This document shows positions 13,101 through 25,043 of a stretch of 64,000 nucleotides of DNA, in pieces (position 1 is the stretch's first letter; each line of letters begins with the position of its first letter). Both the position numbers and the translations under genes were made by a program. This DNA comes from Acanthaster planci (Eukaryota; Echinodermata; Asteroidea; Valvatida; Acanthasteridae), in the NCBI RefSeq assembly GCF_001949145.1, contig NW_019091421.1:1030206-1094205 (forward strand), read 5' to 3'. The notes below the pieces were generated by a model. It was not told the DNA's origin and did no database searches. It worked only from the letters and a program-made list of their open reading frames with translations.

Positions 13101-16100
13101 TCGTATGTAGGTTACCACCGAGATTCCTGCGCGCACGATAATTACGTGTACACTGTACGTGTACATGCACTTACGGCCGGCAGCAGCCATGATCACCAAT
13201 GCTGCCTTCACAAACATTCTTCAGCAAATTCTCCGCCGAGTTTCCACCATCCTGCGGTAGCGCAACACCCGTTTTCTACGGTTCCTTTTCATCTGGTCAA
13301 AGCCACTTATCTTTGATTTCGAGAGACTTTTTAATTCTCATTAAATCTTTATTATTGCAAATGCGCATGCGGAGTACTCCTGCCAAAACCAGGGTCCGTG
13401 GTTATGAACACCACGCACGTTTCACACACACGATCTCTGCGATTTTGACAAAGGTGCGAAAGTTTGGAGGAGGTCTGGACCTCGGAGATCAAAAGCCAAG
13501 GACCTTGGCAATTTTTCGCAAGGGTCACTTTTTCACACGTCACAGATTTGCGATTTCATGACATGGATGCGATTTTATCGCACAGGACCTCGGCGATTTT
13601 GTCTAGTGTTAAAAGGTCTTTAGTAACTGACCACATGGCGTCTGCATTAGCCAAGCCCTCAGCATTTGGGTAATCTACACAAAAGTGATGGGGGATCCTA
13701 TATTTCCCCCACCCCAACTGAAAGGAATGGTACCAAAGCAAAGTGGGAAGTCTCTAAAAAAAATTAAGAAATAAAACCCTCAAGAACGTCACTGCCGGTC
13801 CAGTTTGACAAAAAGTATTGTATTTGTAAAGTAAGTATTTTGCCTCTGTGAAGTATTAAAAAAAAAGAGAACGAAAATGGATACTTTTAATTTGAAAAGG
13901 TCTGAGTACTGATGTACACTCAGTCATCCTCACATGTCTTAGTCCTGTAGCAGTACCAGCCTCTAGATGACACTGTATCAATCAAAAACGCTGGCTTATA
14001 ACATCCACTGAGGCCTGGCATATTGGAATTCTATTTCCCAGGCCTGGGGACAGGCAGCCGACATGACACCAGATCAGATCTCCCAGCTTGGCCACATTGC
14101 ATCCAAGTTCACTCCAGCCGAGATTAGCCAGCTCAACCTGACTGAGACAGACACAGTGTACGCCATCGCCCAGTACCACATCTACACTACTGATCAGGTA
14201 TAGCAATACATCAACTTGTTAAGGCCCCAAATCAATCATGTGTATTTATTCTCATCGTGTACAATAAAATGACACAAAGAGCAGTGTATATTCTTCCATT
14301 TTAATTGCAATGTGTATTACATTGTATGTTTTGAGTATTCTGTATTTTATTTTTAGGCAATATGTATTACATCTGTGGCTTTAATGATGTAACCTTTGGG
14401 CACGTGGATTTTCATCTCAAACCCAATATTTATTCTAACTGTAACAGAACAGTAAAATACTGAAGACTTTTGTTTTACAATGGAACATTTCTTTTGTCAG
14501 AGATCTACGATGTTTTAGAGTGACAGATCTAGAGATCAATTTTATGGACTTATGTGCATAATCCCTTCCTGGGTCAAACTTTACTACTCAGCAAACAGTG
14601 ATGAGATTGCTCAAAAAACAAAACACCTTGCAAAGATCACTGTTGTGCCTAACTTTTGGACATGTTTAATTTCACTGGTACTATATAAAACTTAAGTTTC
14701 CTTTTTTTGCTTGTCTGTACATTTCTGTAATGGGAAGGTTAGATTAGCTGAATCTGTTATGGCCTGGATTTTCTTAACATTGTCACCTTTGGTAACTTTG
14801 GGACTCACCCTGAATTCTGTGATTAGCAACATGTGACTTCTGTTATCTTCATAATTTGTTTAGCTGGGAGCTGGTGTGGCTAGATTCCTAGAGTTGAGTG
14901 GTGTGTCGGTGGCCAGCTTAGATTCCCTAGACCTCACAGCCCTGGGTAACTTCCTCTGTGGCCTGACTGTGGTGGAGATGGCCAGTATTCCAAGTAGCGC
15001 ATATCAGTGAGTCAGTAACAGTCTGATCAGTCCTGCGTACGGCAAGATTCTTTACCATTTACTTTTCCTGATGCATTTCTTCTGGATCCATCTCACTCTA
15101 AGGGATTTCCTGTGGCAGTTTCACAGATTTGTAACCTGATCTAATTATCATTGCGTCAGCAGGAGTTGGTGACTGGATAGTGTCAAACTTTTCTTGAGTC
15201 TTCAATGGAGGACAAGTTTACATGCATCATATATTTACAGTTCCCATTGGTTTTGTATGTCCACAAACATCTAGTAATTTCCCAGATGTAGACCAAGTGT
15301 TGTACATGACTTGGTAGGCTATATACATAGCCTGTTGTAAATGAAGGTACATGACTGAGTCTTGATCTGAGTGTCAATAAATCAGAAAGTCCTAACAATC
15401 AAATTCATTGGTGAAGGCACCTTATCACTAGAACTGATCCTTTGTGTTTTCTGCATCAAGGGAAGCAGCTAGTACCATTGGTGATCTGAGGAGTTGTGAT
15501 GCAGGCCAGTGGGCTTCCCTCAAGGCCAAGGCCGTAGAAGAGTACGGGGCCATTGATACCTGGATGCCTGAAGTCTTTGCTGAAGTTGGCTCACTTGTAG
15601 GTAAGTCTTCAAACCGTAAAAGTTGACTCTTCTCATTTCCAGATAAGCCAAACCAGTAGCACTTGATAGTTAAGTGCTTGGATCATGGCCTATCCTCGCA
15701 ATCTGAGTCTCGAGACCCATCCTCAAGGGCTACTTGCAGACATTGTAGTTGGTTTCAGTTCTTTCAAATGCTGTTGTCAGTATTGTGTCTTAAATCACAT
15801 CTGTGGTTGCCTCTACAGAAATGGAGACAACTGAAACTTGCTGACAAAATGGGCTCCATCATCCTAGTCTCTTTATCAAATATGGGTAATTCCAGAAATG
15901 AAGGGTCCAAAAGTGTGACACTTTTGTGTCCCTGTTGCATCTGACCTTTGTTAGTTGACACGGAGATATCACCGGAATTGATTTCAAACTATTACTATTT
16001 GTTTGGCAGGTAATTTGCATTAATTCATCACTTTTGGAAATTGGAAAATGTGTTCTGAACCTACAAAATCATACGTCAGATGTAACTGGGACACACACAA

Positions 16101-17921
16101 AAATGGACCCCTAATTTTTGGAATTACCCACATTGAAATCGTGAAATCGTTCACTAAAAAGGTGAAGTGCATCATTACAAGCTCATTATTTACATACTGC
16201 CTGATCTTTGAGCAGTGTTTGATTTCATGTCTGTGTCTTCCTTTCAGCCGGTTTCACAGCAGAGGAGTTGAGCAGTCTGTCTGATGTCAGCATTGCCGGT
16301 ATCAAACCTCACGCTGTATCTCTCATAGGTCCACAGACGCTGGCTGTAAGTACATGCTACCATACCTGCCAGCCTGTCGTACCCCTACCTGAGGTCAAGC
16401 ATCACCACATAATAGATTAGAATTTTAACTGAACCGAGGGCTCATTTAAATACATTTTAATCTATTGTGGGGTAATGCCTGACCTCATTGTGCGTGCGTC
16501 AATCACAAGTCAGTCATACAGGTACAGGTACACGTACATTGTACATGGCCACATATAAGCACAGATCATCAATCACAACTCCATTGTAATGTCTGTTGTT
16601 TTGGAATGCTATTTACATGTTGTTTGGTTGGCATGACAATCACACAGAAGTTTAGCTGGTAACCTTTGTTTTTGAGTAAGGTTTTTGGCACTTCAGCAAA
16701 TTTGGAAGGAGCTCTGTGAAATTGGGCCATGCATCAACGGCATTTGCTTATTCTTAATGTTTTTACATTTTACCTCTGAGCATGGAGGTAGAAATAGACT
16801 ATCTCCATGCTCTGAGTCAGTGCTTTTACTGTTGGTGCATCAGAACTGATGATCTCTCTCTTACTGTATAAATGTTTTGTACGTCTGTGTTTTGCCAAGG
16901 AGCCTAAGGTACATGTACCCAGTTTTGGGACTAAATATACTCTGCAACTTGACCTAAACACACTGATTGGGAATGCTATGGCAGAGTTTAATAAAAAACA
17001 ATCAGCTGCAAATTTAAAACCTTTTGACAAATTAATCTGACTATTTACTCCGACTGAAAGTACTCTGACTTGTACTCATAATTAAAAGTGCTCGTACTCG
17101 AAAATCAGTTCTTGTCCTTGGCTGGTAAGTACTCAGACTTTCAGGTACTTGGAAACTTAAGTACTCGGCAGTACTCTGTGCTCGGAAAAAGTACTCGACT
17201 ACAAAACTTGTTGGTAACCAACCAAGTAGCATTTTCAAGGCTAAAAAAAAAATGGACCAAGCAACAAAAGATAAGCAAATATATGTGACTCTTTTCAGGC
17301 TGGTTGGAGTAGTTCCCAGCTTAGCAAGCTGGACCAGCTTCAAGCCGAGGCAGTAACAGAGGAACAACTAGCCGCCCTGTCTGAGGAGCGACGCTCTGCC
17401 CTGCTGGATGCAGAGTACGGAGACGATGTAAGCCTGGCTGAGATGGATGAGGTCACCGAGGAAGAGAACGATGGTAACTACAGCTATCTTTATTGAGTTG
17501 ACTGTGCAGTGTGAGTACTGTATATATTCCCAGAGGAGATTTGTAAGTACGAGGAATAGTGTGTATTCTGTGGCCGCATTGCAAGTGGCAAAAATCCCCA
17601 AAAGGTTTACGAAAACAACATCAACCTGTGGGTGATGATATCGGAACTGCTCATTGAAAAGATTTGCAAGGGTAACCCCTTACAGCTTGAGATTTGACTA
17701 AAAATCCATTTTGATGGTCTGGTTTGGGAATGTCCTTGATTACGGCCACAAGCTTCAGTGAGAGTCAACTATTCTTGGAAAAGAGAAAAAGACCAAGAAT
17801 TGCAACTGTGTTGTAATTTGTCTTACCAGGTACGCAAGGTAAAAGTGCAGGGTACCAATCAACTGGCCTGGTGCCAACTATTATTGCTATGTGCAATGTG
17901 ATCTCCACGGCAATGCAGTAG
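1861..17921 (+). CDS. Mesothelin/otoancorin/stereocilin-like extracellular protein (3' part of gene)
   Basis: Eighteen exons with GT-AG splice sites and continuous phase give 838 residues, open at the 5' end and closed by a TAG at 17919-17921. The protein is built from degenerate alpha-helical segments of about 50 residues of the kind LxxLxxMxxxDI..F...LGxxxGFTxxQLxxLxxKA, often followed by AWG, which is the style of the mesothelin/otoancorin/stereocilin superfamily. At visible residues 505-510 there is a furin-type basic site (SRRKRR). About 328 residues follow it and end in a short hydrophobic tail (LVPTIIAMCNVISTAMQ) that could be a weak GPI-anchor signal. Family knowledge: mesothelin precursors are furin-cleaved and GPI-anchored, and otoancorin and stereocilin attach matrices to cell surfaces. 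The superfamily call rests on pattern recognition, not alignment. The N-terminus and signal peptide lie outside the window, and an exon could be hidden in the N gap, although the phase (0 to 0) is compatible with none. Confidence 0.82.
2707..2820. mobile_element. Short inverted-repeat element (MITE-like)
   Basis: The left arm at 2707-2739 (AGGCTGCATCCGAATCTG...) matches the reverse complement of the right arm at 2782-2820 (AGGTTGCGTCCGAAACGGGC...), both continuing into AGAGCTA..GCTAGG or similar. It is about 114 bases long, lies in an intron of gene A and has no coding capacity. Confidence 0.5.
7347..8195. other. Assembly gap (run of N)
   Basis: 849 unknown bases lie inside the intron between the gene A exons 7075-7192 and 8609-8727. 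The sequence just before it (about 7240-7346) consists of imperfect copies of a GGTACCA..GAGGGGG motif, so the gap probably reflects an unassembled minisatellite. Any reading frame across it is an artefact. Confidence 0.95.
8609..12013 (+). CDS. Gene A, exons 7-11 (end of pro-region, furin-type site)
   Basis: Exons 8609-8727, 9052-9181, 10295-10491, 11279-11369 and 11815-12013 follow the assembly gap and join in frame (phases 0-2, 2-0, 0-2, 2-0, 0-1). Segments such as FTETEIASLTGQLLKEF keep the helical pattern. The last exon ends in DGSRRKRR, a polybasic proprotein-convertase site that falls exactly at the exon end. The exon at 8609 also contains a good internal donor (AAG|GTAAGA at 8629/8630), so a shorter alternative form is possible. 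The acceptor of the exon at 10295 has a run of 12 C residues as its pyrimidine tract. Confidence 0.82.
9203..9300 (+). repeat. 49-base tandem duplication
   Basis: The sequence beginning GTGTTCAGTAGCCAAGCTAA is present twice back to back (9203-9251 and 9252-9300) without a mismatch. It lies just inside the intron after the exon ending at 9181. Confidence 0.9.
9560..9745. repeat. Imperfect AAGTC-rich repeat tract
   Basis: Many variants of AAGTCAAGTCACAAGTCA occur through this intronic stretch, with weaker traces from about 9345. It looks like a degraded minisatellite. No coding potential is seen. Confidence 0.5.
12154..17921 (+). CDS. Gene A, exons 12-18 (mesothelin-like C-terminal domain)
   Basis: Exons 12154-12335, 14042-14197, 14864-15006, 15461-15600, 16248-16345, 17299-17473 and 17830-17921 encode the part after the basic site. 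The clearest superfamily-like stretches are here: SLGDGN..WTVDELGAMSAD, VTGFTDAQLAALLNKAKE followed by AWGQAADMTPDQISQLGHIA, and AGFTAEELSSLSD. An acidic stretch (EMDEVTEEEND) and a small Gly/Ser linker precede the terminal hydrophobic residues. The tail has 17 residues after a GKSAGYQSTG linker, short for a GPI signal but placed where one would be expected. A polyadenylation-type AATAAA occurs at 18121-18126, about 200 bases after the stop. Confidence 0.85.
12820..13640. repeat. CpG-rich repetitive segment, possible transposon fragment
   Basis: Unlike the surrounding intron, this stretch is rich in CG and holds several variants of TTTCACACACA and GCGATTTT..CGC in both orientations, e.g. near 12880, 12968, 13420 and 13530. 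It lies in the intron between the gene A exons ending at 12335 and starting at 14042. Clean termini were not found. Confidence 0.3.
15883..16133. mobile_element. Fold-back element of about 250 bases
   Basis: The left arm, starting GGGTAATTCCAGAAATGAAG at 15883, matches the reverse complement of the right arm ending at 16133 (GGGTAATTCCAAAAATTAGG...) over roughly 55-60 bases with several mismatches. Both arms continue to GTGTCCC..TT.CATCTGAC. It is an intronic MITE-like element in gene A. Confidence 0.6.
16621..16728. mobile_element. Partial copy of the GGCCAATTTCA-type MITE
   Basis: This stretch parallels 58363-58483 (TTTGGTT.GCA.GACAATCA...AGCTGGTAACCTTTGTTTTT...GAGCTCTGTGAAATTGGGCC). Only the right half is recognisable. 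It is an intronic copy in gene A of an element that is complete near 58.3 kb. Confidence 0.55.
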
Positions 17922-20665
17922 AGGATCAACAAAGGTGAGTCTGCTGTCATCATAAACATAAAAATGTTGCCTTAACAGTTCCAAACAAGTTGGCAGTTTC
18001 TCCTGTCCTCTCAAATTTAGTTGGCCGTTTTTCAGAAAATTAGACGTGTTCCATGTTTGTCATTTCAAGTGCTTGTTTTGGCGAAACAGTGGTTGTGTTC
18101 AAAATAGCAGACACCCTCAAAATAAACAACTCCATTTTTCTTATATTTTCTAATAATGGTCAATCATCTGCAATGCCGAGTCCTGGTTATCTGAATATCA
18201 TCAGAAACAGGTCCACTAGTAATAGCAAAGTTGAAATTACTCTCACATTTACAGCTCTTAAAACTGGGAAAAAGTGAATTTGGATTTCAAACAGCTCACT
18301 TACATATTCTATATCCAACAAGAAATGAGACCGAGGGGTTCCCCCAACATGTCCAATCGCTGTACACATTCTAGACTATTGTTACCTAACATCTACCCCC
18401 CCCCTACATGTCTGAAAAGAATCCCTCAGATTCCAGTGAGACAGTGGCCAAAACAAAGTGGGGGGGTTCTCTCCATCTCATATCTTGCTTCATATGACAT
18501 GTTCCATTTCTCTCTTGACATGTAGAAAGAGCATCACATGGTTTTTTTTGCCAGTTTTACAATTTGACTGTTCAATGACTGCCTCATTGTGCGAAATTCT
18601 ATGCCATTAATAACTATAGTTCTTGTATATGCACACTGTTGGAATCCCTGGAATTCATTCTTTAGAAATTAATATAGAGGTACGTTTATCTAATTTCTTT
18701 TCTTAATTTAATGCAATTTCTATAATTGCATTTTTTAAGGGTGAGGTGTTATGAAACAAACACTGACTGCTTTATGTCACTTTAGCCTCCTTCAGTGATG
18801 TGTTAAGCATTCTGTATTTGCCCTTGACTTTACAATGCCCAGATAAACATCAATAATGGTACATACAATGGGTTAGAAACTTTCTCTGAACATACAAGTT
18901 AAATTTGTAAGATTTGTGCATTCTGAATAATTCATTTCACATTCAATAATCATATGAATTTTACAGTTGTTTTGCCTATTTTTAAATGGGTATGTGTTCA
19001 AATATTCTGCTGAAGTATTGCCTTCTTGCCCGTTTGTTTAATGATAATCTCCTAGTTTTAATTGCACACCTGTTAAAGTGTTGATTATACGTTGATTTTA
19101 TGTAATTTATAGATGCAATAACTAGATCTGAATGTTCACTAACAAATTGCTAATAATATATGCAAGTTTTTAGATGTTTATATTCTTTGAAATATTTTAA
19201 ACTTTTGAAATATCCATATAACATTACCAACATAAGGGTAAATAAATACAAATAATCTATTCCTTCTCAAACTTATAAAAATATTTTGAATTTCAAACTT
19301 GTCATTAACTTGGCAAATAAATAAATTAACGTAAACTGTGAATTATATTTCAACAACCCTGTGATGATATTGTAAAAGTGAAAAGCAAGTGAACTAAAAT
19401 AAAACTTATAAAATGAAACTGTTCATTTGATGTACACCATTACTGAGAAACTCTTGCAAGGGTTTATTCGATCCTGACTTCCATGAAGAAATGATTTTTG
19501 GTCATCAGTGTCCTTCATTTACCTCCAACACTGTTGATTCACTTTTTCCTAGAGAGGACAAACAAGTGATTGAATCAAGAGAAAATAAGTGTTAATTTGA
19601 TTGAACCGTCTACCCAGAAGGCATGTCACATGCTCAATAGTTGAAAATTCACTTTGTTTGCCTGAATGCTCAGTCTCACAATCTCTTGTTGATCGCATTT
19701 TTTTTGGCCAAAAATTTTGACTTTCAAATAAAGGCAAGATACAGAGATTTTTCACATGACATCACCTGTTGAGCAGGGGCAGTTCTGGAAGTGCTCTAAG
19801 TCTCCAGCAGAGCATATATTTTTGAATCTTTGTCTTTCAATCTGCCACTTTATGGACGCAAGAATGCCGACAGACTTCGAAGGCGTGCACATTTCTGCCC
19901 ACGCGTATTTGACCATCAAAGATCATGACGGTCATGAACAGGTCATGCGCAGCAGCTGAGTTCAACCACGGACCATTTACCCAGGGATGTGCAACCGCGA
20001 GCGGCTCCAGTGCAAACACATGTGCAACCTTGGTTCCATGCGTGTTACGGATTGTTATTACCCCCGCAGGCACTCTTGACTTTCTCGAAAAAATCGTGAC
20101 CACATGACACGCGTTGCAGCATGCAGCATGTAGGGTGCAGCCGTGATTATGCTGAGACGACGCGCCAACGCGGTGCTTTAATCTATTTGTTTTGACAAAA
20201 AAATCTTCATTTATTGATTTCAAGGAAAAATGAAGTTTTAATGAGGCAAAATTCCCCAATTTTGTGATACACTTTTCTCAGAATGTATAGGATGAAATAT
20301 TTTGAGCAGCATGGTTTTCGAAAGGGTGTACCCTGACTTAAAATATTACAAGAAAACAAAGTGGTAGACAGGAATATATGTTTTATTATTAGAGAAAGTG
20401 TTACATTATCCAATTTAATTTTTGCTTTGATATTTTGCTGGCAGTAACACGCACTGAACCAGCTCTGAGCGTAAGTTGCACATCCCTGGGTAAATGGTCC
20501 GTGGTTCAACAGACACACACTCTGCCTCAACGGAATTCTCAGTCTTTCATGCATGTGTGTGCTAAACAAATGGGGGATTAGCACATCAGCCCGAGGCAAG
20601 TCAAAGGCACGCATGACATCTCAACCCATCAGTCTTGCCTGGTCGTACAGCGAGCTAGAGTCTGT
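17922..20665. other. Convergent 3' region between gene A and gene B
   Basis: Holds the 3' UTR of gene A (AATAAA at 18121-18126 and about 19398-19403; very AT-rich at 18500-19450) and that of gene B on the other strand (TTTATT, i.e. AATAAA on the minus strand, at 20382-20387 and 20210-20215). A fold-back element lies at 19960-20510. No coding exon was found. Confidence 0.55.
19960..20510. mobile_element. Inverted repeats (36 bases, one mismatch) flanking about 480 bases
   Basis: GTTCAACCACGGACCATTTA... at 19960-19995 is the reverse complement of 20475-20510 with one mismatch (32 bases perfect). The interior has no credible reading frame. This is consistent with a non-autonomous DNA element lying between the convergent 3' ends of genes A and B. 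No target-site duplication is obvious. Confidence 0.6.
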
Positions 20666-23600
20666 CTAAATGTCTTCAGGCACAACGTGGTTGATATGCA
20701 AAGCTGAAAGTGTCCTCCCACTTCCCCCCACCCCAACCCCCCAAAAAAACTTGCCTCTGATAATGGCTCTCAGGAAAGCCGACGACTCCTGTGCAATGAC
20801 AGCATGGTAGGCAGGTCTCGCCACTGCCATGTGAAGGTCACCCCACTGCACAAAAGGATGCACAAATACCACTCCGTTGATAGGCAGAGCCTTGTAGAAC
20901 TCAAACTCACTGGCTCCTGACCACTTGTAGATATCAATGGATCCTACACTACTCACTGCAGCAAGGTAGTAAATTTCTGTCCCAAAAAAAAGCCGACCGT
21001 GTGGGTGATCATTTACTACTTTACAGTCGATGTAAACTAATAAATTTCTTATACACATCCTAGAAATGTTTTGTCTCCCATATCAGAAATATTATATGAT
21101 AACATATTTTATGTGATCTAGCTGTGAATTCCCAGCAAAGGTTGCTGCATGCCATGGCCAGGAGAGGAAAGCAAAGACACATTCACTTTAATGTCAAACC
21201 GACCTGTTGCAATGTGGACAAAACCTGCGACTTTCTCACATGAAAGTAAGCATGACTAAGTGAAGATACCCTGTGACTGACTGACCACGAGTGCCCTCAC
21301 CTGAATTCAGTTGGGTTTTTTTTAAATGCTGAGGGAGAAGTTAACTAAAGAACTGATAAAACAATGTGCCTGTCCATATGCAACAAGTCTCAAAGGTATC
21401 AGGTTTCTGTGAACCACTGGCAGATCAAGGGGAACCAAATGGGGACCATGCCTCCCTCCCCAAAACCAGAGCAAAATGGTTTTGTTTGTGAAAAGCAGGA
21501 AAAAGTGGAATTTTGTCTTCCCTTGAAAAACCATGTTCAAGTCCTAAACTTGGCTTCACTTCTAAGAAAAGCAATGTAAGGTCACATAAAGAGATGTTGA
21601 AATCCCCCCCCCAAAAAAATACTATAAGACCCCTCCCTAAGTTTGGTTCTTGATCTACCCTCCCTTTGTACTCACTGTCAATTATAAATGCATCCATCTG
21701 TATGACGCCAACAGCATCAATGTCCTGTTTCAGTGTCCAGCCTAGCTGTATGGAGTACTCATAGACTGATATGGGCTGGTTGAGATCGACAGTGCCTTGT
21801 CGGATTGTCTCCTTCTCATTGGAAAAAAGCATGAGAGGTACGTCCTTGACAATGAGACCCAAGACATCTGAAGCCTCGTAAGTCAGGATGGAGGCTTCTA
21901 AGACAAACTATGGACAAAATAGATAATAACCGTAGCAGGTTGAATCCAACAAATAGCCTACCCCATATCCATTCACAAGATAGAATTAACCTCATCAATT
22001 CACTGACCTAAAGTCAACAAAAGCAAATATTTCGAGTAGGCAGACTTTCTCCCCTTGCCAAACAAAAATGGAGGGATTTCCTTCTTAGAGGCTTGAAAAA
22101 AAGGGAAAGATAAGAGGCATCTTGATTGCATGAAGAGAATACTGAAAGAATGGAAAATGGTTCTAGCAATGCCAACTCAGGTCTCCTTTGGGGACCTCAG
22201 CCCTACATGGTTGTGTCTAATATATATCATGTTTTGGATTTTTTTTTTATTATTCTTTTGGTCGACTACATTTAACAGGATTTCTTAACTTTTTGGATAA
22301 CAAACCTAGCCCAACAATCAATTATGAAGAGTAAATGTCAAGACTTGAACATTTTTTTGATCATTTTCCAGTCTTAAAACAGAAATCAATCCTTGCTAAA
22401 ATAGGTGAATTTCACTTTGGATAAGCGAGGCTGTTTGCCTGTCTGGTCCTACCTGATGAGTGGTGTCATTCCACAGCATGATGAGGGAGTATGTTGTGCC
22501 TGGGCCGCATGTGATGCCCAGCCAGTTGTTGCCATTGTGCTTCAAGTGTGTGACTGCGGTGGAGCCGGTCGTAGCAATATCTTGCAAGTAGGTGAAGTTG
22601 TCGCTGGTTGGGTCATACTCAAAGATGGTCGACGGTACGTTCTTGTCACCTGAAATGGAGAGAAAGATCAGAATGCACATTTGGCTTTGTTGCTATACTC
22701 ATAAAAGCCAATCACAATGTTGCTTCGTTTTCCAGTTACAAAGGAGGTCGATGAAAACAGCACTCAAAACACATCCTGGGGCAAAGTTGGCAATTGACAG
22801 AAGTCCTTTCTTCACGTAGCATTAAATTTTGGTTTCTGCAAGATTTGTTTAATTTGGGTAACATACTCTTGCAACTGTTGCCGACATCACCAGTCTTTTG
22901 TCCACCTACAACCAATGGGGAAATCACCCATGAATGTTGCCAATGCTTGTACAAATGGAACAAGTCTCTTTCTGCTGAAGAATAAAGCATCGGGTTGTCC
23001 AATCAATATGCTTCTAGAAAGCTTATATTGGCTGTTACAAGTTATGGACTAAATGCTATTCAGGTCCCCTCCCTCCGTTACTAGCTCCACCCCATTCCTA
23101 CCTGTGTCTGGATCATATTGGTTAGCCACTGCCAGGAACACACTATTGCCGATCACAAACATGGCCGTGTCCACTCCATGCTGGGCCGGCAAGTACTCCT
23201 CATACGTAGTGTTGCTCATCTTCAATATCTGCACTTGGTCGTTGGTCCCTGCGATGCTCGTACAGGCTGCACTCTGGGAGGTCACAGAAAGAGTGTCAAG
23301 CTAGGTTTGGCCCTGGAAACCAAAACCTTGCCCCTGGGACCCCCATGGTAACCCCAGAGCTTCTGATGCTCTTTATGAAATTTTGTCAGTGCCAATAAAA
23401 GGGAGTGCACATGAAGTATACCACTCTACGGGCTTACAGCAATGCAAGCAATTAGATTGCAGTTGCAATGATTCAAGCAGAGATAGAAAGATAACCCTAT
23501 AATTTGTGCTTCTCTAGTTTGGCAATTGGCCATTTATATCAAGCTTTATATCCCACAGGATTTGACATTACTGGGGTTGAATTGGTTTGCACATGCCATA

Positions 23601-25043
23601 CGTGTTCAGCAAGTAATATTGAAGTGGTTCTCCTAGCTAGGATGTGAGTCACACTCAAAATGTTACACATGGAGATAATGCTGCTGTCTGTCGATTGACA
23701 ACTGGTAGCCGGTCAGCAGGAAAGCATATTTCAATCCATCATTCTTGTTTGTCAATACATGATCAATATGATTTTGAGAGAATTGTTTATCTCCCTTTTC
23801 TGAGGACACATAATACAACAAAGTTTAAAGAACTTAAATTCACAGCAAATTGGTAAACAGTCCGGTAATTTCCTGATTACCTGCCGACTCAATGTTAGTA
23901 CAATGAAAACATCCTCTTCATAAGCAAACAGCTCCACGCTGGAGGCTGCGCTGAGTGGCTCATCGTAAAACTCATAGCATTCCATCTTGTCATCAGCACA
24001 GAGATACAACGTGGTCCCAATGCAGGCATCTATATCTGCCTCACTGGACTCCGCAAAGGCAATGAGTAGAACACCCTCTATGTGTACGCTGTCATAGCGA
24101 TGAGTGGCCAGGGAGTTGTTCAGCTGGTATTCTTCCTCCCAGTGACTGAGCTTTACTGCCTGGGCTGGGTACCGGTGAAGCAGACAATTGTAAATTTAAA
24201 CAATTGTAAATTGTTTCAACACAAGTAATTCCCATGTCTCCAATGCCCCATGTTCACAGCATGTTCTAATTATTAAAGGTTACCACAATGATAACAGGGT
24301 CCCAGACTAAAGAAAAACGCATTGAACAAAAGAAGGTCTAGATTTTGTGACCAATATGAATGGGAAAAGCATATACATGTATGCTTGATATCTTCATGGT
24401 TAAAAATTTATATAAAGAGTTCCAACGAGTTCATAGTTGATGCAAAAGTGTACATGAATTCAAATTTGCAACCATAAACATTTCTTGATGTCACTTTTTA
24501 CATTTGCACGAATTGGCCAGCAGTATTGACAAATATGACGAGACACCATCCTTGCAGGTCATCACACTCACGGACATGTCTTAACTTGAGTGCACCTGCC
24601 CACTTTGGCAAGTCACGATGCCCTATTGGTCAGAGAAGAATGTAATGCACATGTTACCACCTGCGAGTCAACAGTTGGCGCCCATATGACTTTTTGTTGG
24701 ATTTGTTTCACAGTGATCTGGATCCCAATTAGTGATCCTTGTGCTGGTTTGCATCATCAATTAGGCAAGTACCTGTAAACCAATGACTGATCACTGATCG
24801 TGATACAGATCTGTTAGAAACTAACTTGAATGTGGCCTTTATCTATATATCCTAACCTTTCACAGCTGTCTGTAGTGAGGCTATAGGGGCACACATGCTC
24901 CTAAGGGTGTAGTTCAGCTGGGCTATCTGCCAGTACAATAACCCTGCTATGTTCTGATGGTGCGAATACAGCTGACCAACATCGATGCGGTCAACAAGCC
25001 CAAGGACAGATGCATTGGTCAGTATGACCTCACTGGCGAAAAC
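20666..25043 (-). CDS. Gene B, exons 28-33: C-terminal EAR propeller
   Basis: Exons in transcript order: 24857-25043, 23881-24155 (acceptor possibly 24164, also in frame), 23102-23273, 22453-22649, 21676-21907, 20666-20955. After a linker with Cys (LRSMCAPIASLQTAVK), seven blade-like units follow, with cores HIEGVLLIAFAES, AYEEDVFIVLTLS, MFVIGNSVFLAVANQ, HLKHNGNNWLGITCG, YEASDVLGLIVKDV, VIQMDAFIID and FVHPFVQWGDLHMAVARP. Several carry the second half (STIFEYDPTSDNFTYLQ, SIDIYKWSGASEFEFYKAL). The last exon reads through a G-rich stretch to TAG (20666-20668). Alternatively a 51-base GC-AG intron (20704-20754) removes that stretch in frame. Confidence 0.87.

Noticed and set aside
17041-17210. 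TACTC-rich stretch as a coding repeat
   Set aside because: Degenerate GTACTCGG-like units with frequent stops, lying in the intron before the exon at 17299; it is simple-repeat sequence.
20207-20614. 135-codon minus-strand frame as a last exon of gene B
   Set aside because: It overlaps the inverted-repeat element, has no EAR-like sequence and lies beyond the TAG of the last exon.
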